Assembly: GCA_947631395.1 (NCBI GenBank)
Contig: CANRLF010000024.1
Location: 1 to 32,349 of the forward strand
Source: an uncultured Oscillospiraceae bacterium
GTDB lineage: Bacteria > Bacillota > Clostridia > Oscillospirales > Oscillospiraceae
DNA length: 32,349 bases
Direction of reading: 5' to 3'
Within the stretch, counting starts at the first letter, position 1. Each line of letters begins with the position of its first letter. Both the position numbers and the translations under genes were made by a program. The notes below the pieces were generated by a model. It ran no database searches, was not told the DNA's origin, and saw nothing but the letters and a program-made list of their open reading frames with translations. Shown here one piece after another: positions 24,352-31,848 of this stretch.

Positions 24352-25323
24352 TTATTGCGCCAGACTCCCCCGCGCCCTGTACTCCCCCGGCGTACACCCG
24401 AATTTCTCCTCGAACCTGCGGTAGAAAAATGCCGTGTTCTCATAGCCCACGTTGAAGGCTATATCCGCCACCGTGAGGTCCGTCTCCGTCAAGAGCGCCA
24501 CGGCCCTGTTAAACCTCGCCGTGTGAAGAAGCTCCGTAAAGGAGCACCCGGTACGGCGCTTCAGCATCCTGGTCAGCGTCGACGGCGTAAGGTCCCGCTC
24601 CCTGGCAAGCTCAGAGAGGGTGCACTTCACGTCCCCCTCTATCCTTCCCAGGGCCCAGAGCACTGTGGCCTGCTCCCTGTCCCGCCTTCCCGATATGAGC
24701 AGCTTTTCCGCCCTCGTGGATAGGTGGTGCATCAAAAGCTCCAGTGTGCCCCTCTGGAGCTCCTGGCGCTGGAAGTCCGCGCCCTCCAGCTCCAATATCA
24801 CCATGTTTTCCAGAAGATTTTCTATGGCCGGGTCCCCGGACACGTCAAATACGAGATACGCCCCGTCGCTGTCCCCCTGCCTTAAATTGCTCTTTAAAAA
24901 TACGCTCAGGGCGTTGGCCCCGCCTATGGACATGGCCGCCGAGTCGAAAAAGGCCGGTACGAGAATGAAATTCACCGCTATATCCCCGGCCCCCGCCGGC
25001 ATTATCTCGTGCTCCACGCCCCGCCCCAGTAAAAGAAGGCTCCCCGATCTGAGCTCCAGCCTTTCCGTCCCGTCTATTATGTGCCGGGTGGAGCCCGTCA
25101 CCTCATATACCATCTCCACATACGTGTGGCTGTGCCGCGGGAAGGCCGCGAATCTGGTGTGTGTGCGTATGCCGAAAAGATGCCCCGATTTAAGTATCTC
25201 CCCCGGCTCCAGCACCGTCCCCCCGGCCCGGTTATATAGGGTCATATCCACGCCCTCGCCGCTCAGTATCTCCCGCTCCTCGTCGGAAATTTCTGACAGT
25301 TTGCGTATGACCTCTTCTCTCAT
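24352..25323 (-). CDS. AraC-family transcriptional regulator, likely for rhaBAD
   Basis: The 323-residue protein has an N-terminal cupin sensor (HTRFAAFPRHSHTYVEMVYEVTGSTRHIIDGTERLELRSGSLLLLG, about 54-98). The C-terminal AraC DNA-binding domain spans about 220-318, with CTLSELARERDLTPSTLTRMLKRRTG and LTVADIAFNVGYENTAFFYRRFEEKFGCTPGEYR. The start at 25323 follows GGGGGTGTGGAA; the frame stays open to 25395 but that part lies over the promoter. It is divergent from rhaB with a 139-nt gap, and the pairing suggests it responds to rhamnose or a related sugar. It is not similar in sensor sequence to the first AraC protein, and the boxes of that regulator are absent here. Confidence 0.9.
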   Translation of the reverse strand: MREEVIRKLSEISDEEREILSGEGVDMTLYNRAGGTVLEPGEILKSGHLFGIRTHTRFAAFPRHSHTYVEMVYEVTGSTRHIIDGTERLELRSGSLLLLGRGVEHEIMPAGAGDIAVNFILVPAFFDSAAMSIGGANALSVFLKSNLRQGDSDGAYLVFDVSGDPAIENLLENMVILELEGADFQRQELQRGTLELLMHHLSTRAEKLLISGRRDREQATVLWALGRIEGDVKCTLSELARERDLTPSTLTRMLKRRTGCSFTELLHTARFNRAVALLTETDLTVADIAFNVGYENTAFFYRRFEEKFGCTPGEYRARGSLAQ

Positions 25324-25342
25324 TTCCACACCCCCTGTATGA

Positions 25343-25371
25343 ATAGTATATCTCCCGGAGCTCCCTGTCAA
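25343..25371 (-). promoter_or_regulatory. Promoter of the second AraC regulator
   Basis: Read leftwards: consensus TTGACA at 25371-25366, a 17-nt spacer, TACTAT at 25348-25343. The leader to the ATG at 25323 is short, about 15 nt. Confidence 0.8.
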
Positions 25372-25413
25372 GGAAAAACGCAAAATCGGATACAATAAAT
25401 AATTATTACGTCA

Positions 25414-25441
25414 TTGAACCGCGCTATAAAAATTGTATAAT
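25414..25441 (+). promoter_or_regulatory. Promoter of the rhaBAD operon
   Basis: TTGAAC at 25414-25419, a 16-nt spacer, consensus TATAAT at 25436-25441. Just upstream, the perfect palindrome AATAATTATT (25398-25407) lies between the two divergent promoters and could be an operator; that part is inference. Confidence 0.75.
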
Positions 25442-25462
25442 GTTGTAATAAGGGGTGATAGA

Positions 25463-26740
25463 ATGAAGTATTATCTGGCAATCGACATCGGCGCCTCCTC
25501 CGGCCGCCACCTTGTGGGCTGGGCGGAGAACGGCGAGCTCAGGACCCGTGAGGTCTACCGCTTCCCCAACGGCGTCAAGGAGCGGGACGGCCATCTCGTC
25601 TGGGATATGGAGGCCCTGTCCCGGTATGTCCGCGAGGGCATAGACAAGGCCCTTGGGGAATTTAACGAGATAGAGTCCTTCGCCATCGACACCTGGGGCG
25701 TGGACTATGTGCTCATGCGTGGCGAAAAGCCCGTGCTCCCCTGCTTTGCCTACCGTGACAGCCGCACTCAGGCCGTCATCGACGAGGTCCACGGCATCGT
25801 GCCCTTCGAGGAGCTCTACCGCCGCACGGGCTGTCAGTTCCAGCCCTTCAACACGGTCTATCAGCTCTATGAGGACAAGAAGAGCGGCAGGCTCGAGGGC
25901 GTCACCGGCCTACTCATGGTCCCTGAATATCTCATGTGGACCCTCACCGGCGTTAAGGCCCGTGAGTACACCAACGCCACCACCCAGGGCCTCATCTCCG
26001 CCTCCACCGGCAAATTCGACCGCGAGATCACCGACCGTCTCGGTCTACCCCGGTGCCTCTTCCCCCACCTCACCATGCCCGGCGCCGTCATCGGCACCTA
26101 CAAGGGCATAAAGGCCGTCCTCTGCGCCACCCACGACACGGGCTCCGCGGTGGAGGGCATCCCCATGGACGGTACCGAGCCCTACATCTCCTCCGGCACC
26201 TGGTCCCTTTTAGGCGTCAAGACCCCCCGGCCCATCACCGACCTTAACAGCATGGAGGCCAACTACTCCAACGAGGGCGGCGTGGGCTACAACCGCTATC
26301 AGAAGAACATCATGGGCATGTGGCTCATAAACAGGCTCCGCGGGGAGCTCTGCCCGGACACGGATTTCGGCAGCATCGTCGATCTGGCCCGCGGAAGCTC
26401 CAACACCGCCACCGTGGACTCCGAAGGCCAGGAGTTCCTGGCCCCCGAGAGCATGGTCCGGGCCTTTGACGCCGCCACCGGCGGCGCTCTCAGGACCCCC
26501 GGCGACTATTTCAACTGCGCCCTGCGCTCCCTTGCCCTTGGATATAAAAAGGCCCTTGAGGAGCTGGAGGCCAACACCGGCAGGAAGTACTCAAAGCTGT
26601 ACATCGTCGGCGGCGGCGCCAGGAACGGCTATCTCAACGAGCTGACCGAAGAGGCCACGGGCAAGACCGTCGTGGCCCTCCCCATCGAGGCCACCGCCAT
26701 CGGAAATCTAAAAATCCAAATGAAGGAGGAACACATATGA
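25463..26740 (+). CDS. rhaB: Rhamnulokinase with a shortened C-terminus
   Basis: It phosphorylates L-rhamnulose to L-rhamnulose 1-phosphate with ATP. The FGGY kinase marks are clear: YLAIDIGASSGR (4-15), FAIDTWGVDYVL (73-84), the substrate/base region CATHDTGSAVEG with D225 (221-232), GTWSLLG, and the ATP-site GGGARNGYLNEL. The start at 25463 follows AAGGGGTGATAGA. The protein is only 425 residues and stops soon after PIEATAIGN, where known RhaB proteins continue for roughly 40-60 more residues. The last codons here run through the ribosome binding site of rhaA (AAGGAGGAACACAT), and the genes overlap as ATGA. This looks like a deletion; whether it is active cannot be told. Confidence 0.9.
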   Translation: MKYYLAIDIGASSGRHLVGWAENGELRTREVYRFPNGVKERDGHLVWDMEALSRYVREGIDKALGEFNEIESFAIDTWGVDYVLMRGEKPVLPCFAYRDSRTQAVIDEVHGIVPFEELYRRTGCQFQPFNTVYQLYEDKKSGRLEGVTGLLMVPEYLMWTLTGVKAREYTNATTQGLISASTGKFDREITDRLGLPRCLFPHLTMPGAVIGTYKGIKAVLCATHDTGSAVEGIPMDGTEPYISSGTWSLLGVKTPRPITDLNSMEANYSNEGGVGYNRYQKNIMGMWLINRLRGELCPDTDFGSIVDLARGSSNTATVDSEGQEFLAPESMVRAFDAATGGALRTPGDYFNCALRSLALGYKKALEELEANTGRKYSKLYIVGGGARNGYLNELTEEATGKTVVALPIEATAIGNLKIQMKEEHI

Positions 26741-27993
26741 GTTACAGCGAGGCAAAGGAAAAATACGCCGCCCTTGGCGTGGACGTCGAGGCGGCAATGG
26801 CGAAGCTCAGGACCGTCCCCGTATCCCTGCACTGCTGGCAGGGCGACGACGTGCGCGGCTTTGACACCGACCCCACGAAGCCCCTGACCGGCGGCATCCA
26901 GACCACCGGCAACTACCCGGGCCGCGCCCGCACCCCCGAGGAGCTTATGGCCGACATTGACGAGGTCCTAAAGCTCATCCCCGGCAAGGTCAAGATGAAC
27001 CTCCACGCCAGCTACGCCATCTTCGAGGACGGCGACTGGGCCGACCGGGACAAGCTCGAGCCCCGGCACTTCAAAAAATGGGTGGACTTCTGCAAGCAGC
27101 GTGGCCTTGGGTGCGACTTCAACCCCACCTTCTTCTCCCACCCCAAGTGCGACCCCCTGACCCTGTCCTCCCCCAATGAGGACACCAGGCGCTTCTGGAT
27201 CGACCACGGCAAGGCGTGTATCCGCGTAAGCCAGTACCTGGCCGACGAGCTGGGCGGCGAGTGCGTGATGAACATCTGGACCGGCGACGGCCTGAAGGAC
27301 GTCCCCGGCGACCGCCTTGGCCCCCGCGTTCGCTACCGTGAGGCCATCGACGAGATCCTCTCCGAGCCCTATGACTTCAACAAGGTCAAGCCCTGTGTTG
27401 AGTCCAAGGTGTTCGGCATCGGCGTGGAGGCGTACACCGTGGGCTCCGCCGAGTTCGCCCTGAGCTACGCCGCCGCCAATCCCGGTAAGTGCATCCCCCT
27501 CATGGACAACGGCCACTATCACCCCACCGAGGTCGTCAGCGACAAGATCCCCGCCCTCCTTGCCTTCTACCCCGAGATCGCCCTCCACGTCACCCGCCCC
27601 ATCCGCTGGGACTCCGACCACGTGGTGCTCTATGATGACGAGACCCGTGAGATCGCCCGTGAGATCGTCCGGTGCGGCGGCCTGGACGGCCGTGTGAAGA
27701 TCGCCTTGGATTACTTCGACGCCTCCATAAACCGCGTGTCCGCCTGGACCACCGGCTTCCGCAACATGCAGAAGGCCCTTCTCTTCGCCCTTCTCCAGCC
27801 CAACGCCGAGGAAAAGCGCCTTCAGGACTCCGGCGACTTCACCGCCCTCATGGTCCTGCAGGAGGACCTCAAGACCGCCCCCTTCGGCGATGTGTGGGAC
27901 GAGTACTGCCGCAGAGAAAATAAGCCCCTGGACGGACAGTGGCTGCCCGAGATAAAGAAGTACGAAGCCGACACGCTCAGCAAAAGAGCGTAA
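26737..27993 (+). CDS. rhaA: L-rhamnose isomerase
   Basis: It converts L-rhamnose to L-rhamnulose in the cytoplasm. The 418-residue length is normal for RhaA. The N-terminal region SLHCWQGDDVRGF (30-42) and GECVMNIWTGDGLKDVPGDRLGPRVRY (174-200) are characteristic. The metal ligands are visible by motif: E231 in GVEAYTVGS, D257 in PLMDNGHYHPTE, H284 in ALHVTRP and an Asp in ALDYFDASINR (D325 or D328). The start has an AAGGAGGAACACAT site and overlaps the rhaB stop by 4 nt. It is the second gene of the rhaBAD operon. Confidence 0.96.
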   Translation: MSYSEAKEKYAALGVDVEAAMAKLRTVPVSLHCWQGDDVRGFDTDPTKPLTGGIQTTGNYPGRARTPEELMADIDEVLKLIPGKVKMNLHASYAIFEDGDWADRDKLEPRHFKKWVDFCKQRGLGCDFNPTFFSHPKCDPLTLSSPNEDTRRFWIDHGKACIRVSQYLADELGGECVMNIWTGDGLKDVPGDRLGPRVRYREAIDEILSEPYDFNKVKPCVESKVFGIGVEAYTVGSAEFALSYAAANPGKCIPLMDNGHYHPTEVVSDKIPALLAFYPEIALHVTRPIRWDSDHVVLYDDETREIAREIVRCGGLDGRVKIALDYFDASINRVSAWTTGFRNMQKALLFALLQPNAEEKRLQDSGDFTALMVLQEDLKTAPFGDVWDEYCRRENKPLDGQWLPEIKKYEADTLSKRA

Positions 27994-28013
27994 AAGAACA
28001 GGAGGTAAATGAT

Positions 28014-28949
28014 ATGGCACTCAAGGACATAGATTTCAACGGCCTGAAGGACAAGACCGTAGACGCGGCGAAGGACATGGCCGGCAAGGTCAGCGTCGTC
28101 GTGAACGACACCGTGGAGAAGCTGAAGCGCCGCGATATAATGACCGCCCCCTTTATGATCGAGATGATCCGCACCGCCACCAACATGTACGACCACGGCT
28201 GGGACGAGCGCAACGGCGGCAACATAAGCCTCATGGTCAGCGAGGAGGAGGTCGCCAAATACTTAGACCTCACCGCCGTCATCCGCGAGATCCCCACCGG
28301 CTTTGACGCCCCCACCCTTGACGGCAGGTACTTCCTTGTCACCGGCACGGGCAAATATTTCAAGAACGTCCAGTACGCCCCCGACGTGAACCTGGGCCTC
28401 ATCCGCGTGAAGGACTCCGGCCGCACGGCCGAGCTCCTCTGGGGCTACACCGACGGCGGCCAGTTCACCTCTGAGCTCCCCGCCCACCTTATGAGCCACG
28501 CCGCGCGCCTGGCCGTGGACCCCGACAACCGCGTCGTCATGCACTGCCACCCCGGCAACCTCCTGGCCATGACCTACGTCCACTCCCTGGACGAAAAGGA
28601 CTTCACCAGGACCCTCTGGCAGATGTGCACCGAGTGCATCGTCGTGTTCCCCGAGGGCGTCAACGTCCTGCCCTGGATGCTCTGCGGCACCAACTCCATC
28701 GGCGAGGCCACCGCTGAGAAGATGAACACCGCCCGCCTCGTGGTCTGGTCCCAGCACGGCATCTACGGCGCCGGCAAGGACTTAGACGAGACCTTCGGCC
28801 TCATCGAGACCGCCGAAAAGGCCGCCGAGATCTACATGAAGATCGCCCACCTGCACATAAAGAATACCATCACCGACGACGCCATGTGGCAGCTCGCCGA
28901 CCGCTTCAACCTCACCCCCCGCTCCGGCTACCTTAAACCCCGCAAATAA
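28014..28949 (+). CDS. rhaD: Rhamnulose-1-phosphate aldolase with an N-terminal extension
   Basis: It splits L-rhamnulose 1-phosphate into dihydroxyacetone phosphate and L-lactaldehyde. The class II aldolase core is intact: WDERNGGNISL (63-73), VTGTGKYFKNVQ (109-120), TSELPAH with E154, the zinc pair H177 and H179 in MHCHPGN, and H248 in WSQHGIYG. E. coli RhaD has 274 residues and its core begins almost at once. Here about 45 residues come first, with a helix-like stretch (NGLKDKTVDAAKDMAGKVSVVVNDTVEKLKRR). The start at 28014 has a perfect AGGAGGTAAATGAT site, so the extension is translated. The gene lies 20 nt after rhaA. No lactaldehyde reductase gene or microcompartment shell gene is seen in the window. 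Confidence 0.94.
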   Translation: MALKDIDFNGLKDKTVDAAKDMAGKVSVVVNDTVEKLKRRDIMTAPFMIEMIRTATNMYDHGWDERNGGNISLMVSEEEVAKYLDLTAVIREIPTGFDAPTLDGRYFLVTGTGKYFKNVQYAPDVNLGLIRVKDSGRTAELLWGYTDGGQFTSELPAHLMSHAARLAVDPDNRVVMHCHPGNLLAMTYVHSLDEKDFTRTLWQMCTECIVVFPEGVNVLPWMLCGTNSIGEATAEKMNTARLVVWSQHGIYGAGKDLDETFGLIETAEKAAEIYMKIAHLHIKNTITDDAMWQLADRFNLTPRSGYLKPRK

Positions 28950-28986
28950 CCCCTCCCTCCCCCGCCCCCCGCGGTGGAGTTTAGAC

Positions 28987-29019
28987 TGTCGAAAAAGGCC
29001 TGACGGCCTTTTTCCGACA
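28987..29019 (+). terminator. Terminator of rhaBAD
   Basis: TGTCGAAAAAGGCC (28987-29000) pairs with GGCCTTTTTCCGACA (29005-29019) around a TGAC loop with one bulged base. The T run is in the right arm, and the stem is strong. It lies about 40 nt after the rhaD stop and appears to be supplied by the left end of the MITE-like element. Confidence 0.75.
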
Positions 29020-29032
29020 AGGGGAACGTGCG

Positions 29033-29070
29033 GACCCGGGATTTGAAATTAGAATTTCAAATCCCGGGTC
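29033..29070. repeat. Perfect 18-bp inverted repeat with a 2-nt centre
   Basis: The arm GACCCGGGATTTGAAATT at 29033-29050 is followed by AG and its exact reverse complement at 29053-29070. As RNA it would fold into a long hairpin, and as DNA it could extrude. It lies inside the MITE-like element. Confidence 0.85.
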
Positions 29071-29256
29071 CTGCTGTTTTGCCGCGCGCGCCGCCAAAGG
29101 CGGCACACTTGCAAAACAAAAGGTAATTTTCGCGACGCGCATGTCGCCGCGAAAATCATCCAACAGTTTTCTAACACTCCAAAATCCCCCTCCCCCCCGT
29201 CCCGCCCGCAGGCGAAAACAAAAATCCGCGGCGCCAGCCGCAACCTTACTCCCCTT

Positions 29257-29312
29257 AGGCTCCCCTTCGTAAGGGGAGCTGTCGCCCGCAGGCGACTGAA
29301 GGGTCGAGGGTA
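29257..29312 (+). repeat. Double-hairpin repeat, variant copy
   Basis: GGCTCCCCTTCGTAAGGGGAGC is followed by CTGTC, a GCCCGCAGGC hairpin and GACTGAAGGGTCGAGGG. The same variant occurs inverted at about 41-96. The main variant (GAGGGGAGTCC ending) is at 241-290, 31967-32017 and 32293-32346. Confidence 0.75.
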
Positions 29313-29391
29313 TCGACCTTTGCCGCACCTCCCATTCGCGAGCCCTGGCAACCACTCCGCCCTCGCCCCTACCTCCCCCCCAACCACCCCC

Positions 29392-29419
29392 TTGAATTTC
29401 TCCCCCGTTGTGATATACT
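29392..29419 (+). promoter_or_regulatory. Promoter of the uracil-DNA glycosylase unit
   Basis: TTGAAT at 29392-29397, a 16-nt spacer, TATACT at 29414-29419. The leader to the ATG at 29449 is short. Confidence 0.65.
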
Positions 29420-29448
29420 TGTAAAAAAACGAAAGCGAGGTACCGGCC

Positions 29449-30018
29449 ATGACCTGGGAGGAGCTTGAATCAGCCGCGCGCGGCTGCGCCAGATGCGCGC
29501 TTTATGAGACCCGTACCAATCTTGTGTTCGGCGTCGGGAACCGCGAGGCCGACGTGATGTTCGTGGGCGAGGGCCCCGGTGAGAACGAGGACCTCAAGGG
29601 CGAGCCCTTCGTGGGCCGCGGCGGCCAGCTTTTAGACACCATGCTCACCCTCATCGACCTTGACCGCCGCAGGAACATATATATAGCCAACATCGTCAAA
29701 TGCCGCCCCCCCAAAAACCGCGACCCCCTGGGCACGGAGCAGGAGGCGTGCGTCGGCTGGCTCAGGGCCCAGATGGACCTGATAAAGCCCCGGATTGTCG
29801 TGTGCCTTGGCCGCATCTCCGCCCAGGTGCTCATAAAGCCCGACTTCAGGATCTCCCGGGAGCACGGCCGGTTTTTTGAAAAGGACGGCGTCCTGTACAT
29901 GGCCCTCTACCACCCGGCGGCCCTTCTGCGCGACCCCAGACGTCGGCCCGAGACCTTTGACGATCTGAAGGCCCTCCAGGCCAAAATACTGGAACTTTGC
30001 CCTGATACATACAGATAA
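29449..30018 (+). CDS. Uracil-DNA glycosylase, family 4 (iron-sulfur type)
   Basis: It removes uracil from DNA to start base excision repair. The 189 residues fit the compact family 4. Four cysteines suited to the 4Fe-4S cluster are visible: C13 and C16 (CARC), C85 (VKCRPP) and C101. The active-site block is VGEGPGENEDLKGEPFVGR (39-57), followed by NIVKCRPPKNRDP and the HPAALLRDP motif with H155. The usual GRAGQLLD reads GRGGQLLD here. The start has a GCGAGGTACCGGCC site. It heads a three-gene rightward unit unrelated to pectin, so the catabolic locus probably ends left of here. Confidence 0.93.
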   Translation: MTWEELESAARGCARCALYETRTNLVFGVGNREADVMFVGEGPGENEDLKGEPFVGRGGQLLDTMLTLIDLDRRRNIYIANIVKCRPPKNRDPLGTEQEACVGWLRAQMDLIKPRIVVCLGRISAQVLIKPDFRISREHGRFFEKDGVLYMALYHPAALLRDPRRRPETFDDLKALQAKILELCPDTYR

Positions 30019-30038
30019 AAGGACGTGACCTCACCCCT

Positions 30039-30938
30039 ATGGAGCTTTTCAGAAAGCCACGCGCGTCGGATTTCGGCTGGATACACGACCTGGCCGCCGC
30101 GTCGGACCTCAAAAACGCGGATTTCAGCTTCTGCAACATCTTCTGCTGGGACCACACCGTTGACGCCTATGTGGGCCGTGTCGGCGACAGGCTCCTCACA
30201 AGGCTCTGTCTGCGCGGCCGGACCTGCTACCTCTACCCCGCCGGCACCGGCGACATCGTCCCCGCCATAGAGGCCATGATGGGCGACGCCAAGGAGCACG
30301 GCAACAGATTCGTCGTCAGCGGCGTGACCCGTGAGGTACTGCCTGAGCTCATGCCCCTCTTCCCCTGGGAGCCCCGCGTGACCCTGGACGAGAGCTGCTC
30401 CGACTATGTATATATGGCCACGGACCTTGCGGAGCTGTCCGGGAAGCGTTACCACTCGAAAAAGAACCACGTCAACCGCTTCACCGCCGACCATCAGTGG
30501 AGCTTTGAGCCCATAACCCGCGACAACATCGACCTGTGCCGCCAGATGGCCGGCAAATGGTTCGTCGGCATGGAGGAGGAGCGCGATTACGACTACGCCG
30601 CCGAGGCCGAGGCCATCCACAACGCCCTCGGCATATACTTCGACGTGGGCTTTGACGGCGGCGTTATCATCGCCGACGGCGAGCCCGCCGCCTTCACCAT
30701 GGGGGAGATGATCTCCCCCGACACCCTGAACACCCATTTCGAGAAGGCCGACCCCCACGTCAACGGCGCCTACGCCGTCATAAATCAGGAGTTTGCCAGA
30801 TACATGCTGGGCAAATACCCCGGCCTCACCTATATAAACCGGGAGGAGGACATGGGCATAGAGAACCTCAGGCGCGCCAAGCAGTCCTACCACCCCGCCT
30901 TCATGGTGGATAAATTCAATGTGGAGTGGATCGTATGA
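30039..30938 (+). CDS. DUF2156 domain protein
   Basis: The 299-residue protein fits DUF2156, a GNAT-like fold related to the C-terminal, lysyl-transferring part of MprF. Recognisable parts are ADFSFCNIFCWDHTVD near the start, the KRYHSKKNHVNRF block (about 145-157), and the C-terminal YINREEDMGIENLRRAKQSYHPAFMVDKF. Small DUF2156 proteins of this form lack the MprF flippase membrane domain. Substrates are unknown to me. The ribosome binding site is weak, with AAAGGACGTG some distance from the ATG. It starts 20 nt after the glycosylase and overlaps the next gene by 4 nt as ATGA, so the three form one unit. Confidence 0.85.
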   Translation: MELFRKPRASDFGWIHDLAAASDLKNADFSFCNIFCWDHTVDAYVGRVGDRLLTRLCLRGRTCYLYPAGTGDIVPAIEAMMGDAKEHGNRFVVSGVTREVLPELMPLFPWEPRVTLDESCSDYVYMATDLAELSGKRYHSKKNHVNRFTADHQWSFEPITRDNIDLCRQMAGKWFVGMEEERDYDYAAEAEAIHNALGIYFDVGFDGGVIIADGEPAAFTMGEMISPDTLNTHFEKADPHVNGAYAVINQEFARYMLGKYPGLTYINREEDMGIENLRRAKQSYHPAFMVDKFNVEWIV

Positions 30939-31762
30939 ACAGTGACATCCGCCCGTCCGTCCCCGGCGACGAGGATGGGCTCAAGGCCCTCTGGAAGACC
31001 GTTTTCGGGGATGAGGACGGTTATATCAACAGCTTTTTCGAGCTCCTTTATAAGCCCGGCATGGCCCGCGTCAGCACCGACGGGGACAGGATAGTGTCCG
31101 CCGCCCACATCCTAAGTCTCGGCGAGCTTACGGACGGCGACAGCTCCCTGCCCTGCTCGGTCATATACGCCCTCGCCACCCTGCCCGAATACCGCGGTCA
31201 GGGCCGTGGCCGCCGTGTGCTGGAAGATGCCGTGAAAAGCTCCTCCGGCCCCACCCTCATCGTCCCTGCCGAGCCTTCGCTCTTCGACTATTATAAGGGC
31301 TCCGGCTTCACCGCGTATTTCAACGCCGTGGAGCTCTCCGGCCCGGACACCGGCGAGGACCTGGAGGGCTCCGTCACCCACGCCACCGTCCGCGGTTACG
31401 CCGCCCTCCGTGAGGAGCTCCTGCGCGGCGTCCCCCACATCGACCTGTCCCTTCCCGCCATCGCCTTCCAGGAGCGCCTGTGCGGGATGTACGGCGGCGC
31501 CCTGTGTTACGTCGTCTGCGGCCACGACCGGTGCGCCGCCGCGGTGGAGGTCCACGACGGCACCGCCGTTATACCCGAGCTCATCACCCCCTCCGGCGAC
31601 CGCCGCTCCGCCGCCATGCTCATATGCCGCGCCATGGGCGTGGACCGCTTCACCCTCCGCTCCCCCGTCCGCCCCGGCGAGCCCGCCTCCCCCTTCGCCA
31701 TGATCTCCCCACCGCCCCCTCACGACACCGGCCTCGCCTGGTTCGGCCCCGCCTTCGACTGA
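30935..31762 (+). CDS. GNAT-family N-acetyltransferase
   Basis: The 275-residue protein begins with a GNAT domain. SDIRPSVPGDEDGLKALWKTVFGD leads in, and the acetyl-CoA site is seen in IYALATLPEYRGQGRGRRVLEDAV (about 75-98, with the RGQGRGRR loop). The second half is less typical and might be a second GNAT-like or sterol-carrier-like domain, as in Eis-type enzymes; that is inference. The start at 30935 overlaps the DUF2156 stop, with GGAGTGGATCGT upstream; an in-frame GTG at 30926 is less likely. The substrate is unknown. Confidence 0.85.
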   Translation: MNSDIRPSVPGDEDGLKALWKTVFGDEDGYINSFFELLYKPGMARVSTDGDRIVSAAHILSLGELTDGDSSLPCSVIYALATLPEYRGQGRGRRVLEDAVKSSSGPTLIVPAEPSLFDYYKGSGFTAYFNAVELSGPDTGEDLEGSVTHATVRGYAALREELLRGVPHIDLSLPAIAFQERLCGMYGGALCYVVCGHDRCAAAVEVHDGTAVIPELITPSGDRRSAAMLICRAMGVDRFTLRSPVRPGEPASPFAMISPPPPHDTGLAWFGPAFD

Positions 31763-31829
31763 CCCCCCGCCCGCTTCCATAGGTTAACATAATATTAAAC
31801 AAAATAATAATCGCAATTTAATACTTTTG

Positions 31830-31848
31830 AAACATTTTAATGTTTTTC
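31830..31848 (+). terminator. Weak AT-rich terminator-like hairpin
   Basis: AAACATT (31830-31836) pairs with AATGTTT (31839-31845), and TTC with further Ts follows. The stem is only A/T-rich and 7 bp, so it may not work alone. Confidence 0.35.

Larger units (their letters stand above)
28976..29180. mobile_element. MITE-like element with imperfect terminal inverted repeats
   Basis: The left end reads GGAGTTTAGACTGTCG (28976-28991). The right end, read on the other strand, is GGAGTGTTAGAAAACTGTTG (29180-29161), a match with a few added bases. Inside are nested inverted repeats at 28987-29019, 29033-29070, about 29075-29118 (TGTTTTGC/GCAAAACA, around GCCGCC/GGCGGC) and about 29126-29155 (ATTTTCGCG/CGCGAAAAT). 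No target-site duplication was found and there is no transposase, so the call rests on the ends and the internal structure. Confidence 0.55.
28950..29448. other. Gene-free interval with a MITE-like element and hairpin repeats
   Basis: About 500 bp without a credible gene. It holds the rhaBAD terminator (28987-29019), a likely MITE-like element (28976-29180), a C-rich stretch, a double-hairpin repeat (29257-29312) and the promoter of the uracil-DNA glycosylase gene. An open frame of 124 codons on the other strand runs through the element and repeat, but it has no ribosome binding site and its sequence is that of repeats. Confidence 0.8.

Noticed and set aside
26968-28020. Minus-strand open frame of 350 codons across rhaA
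   Set aside because: The sense strand encodes a full-length RhaA with metal ligands; the antisense product is low complexity.
29030-29320. CRISPR array
   Set aside because: The inverted repeats differ from one another and are not evenly spaced direct repeats; no cas genes are present.
28981-29355. Minus-strand open frame of 124 codons downstream of rhaD
   Set aside because: It runs through the MITE-like element and the hairpin repeat, with no ribosome binding site. The frame is a by-product of repeat sequence.
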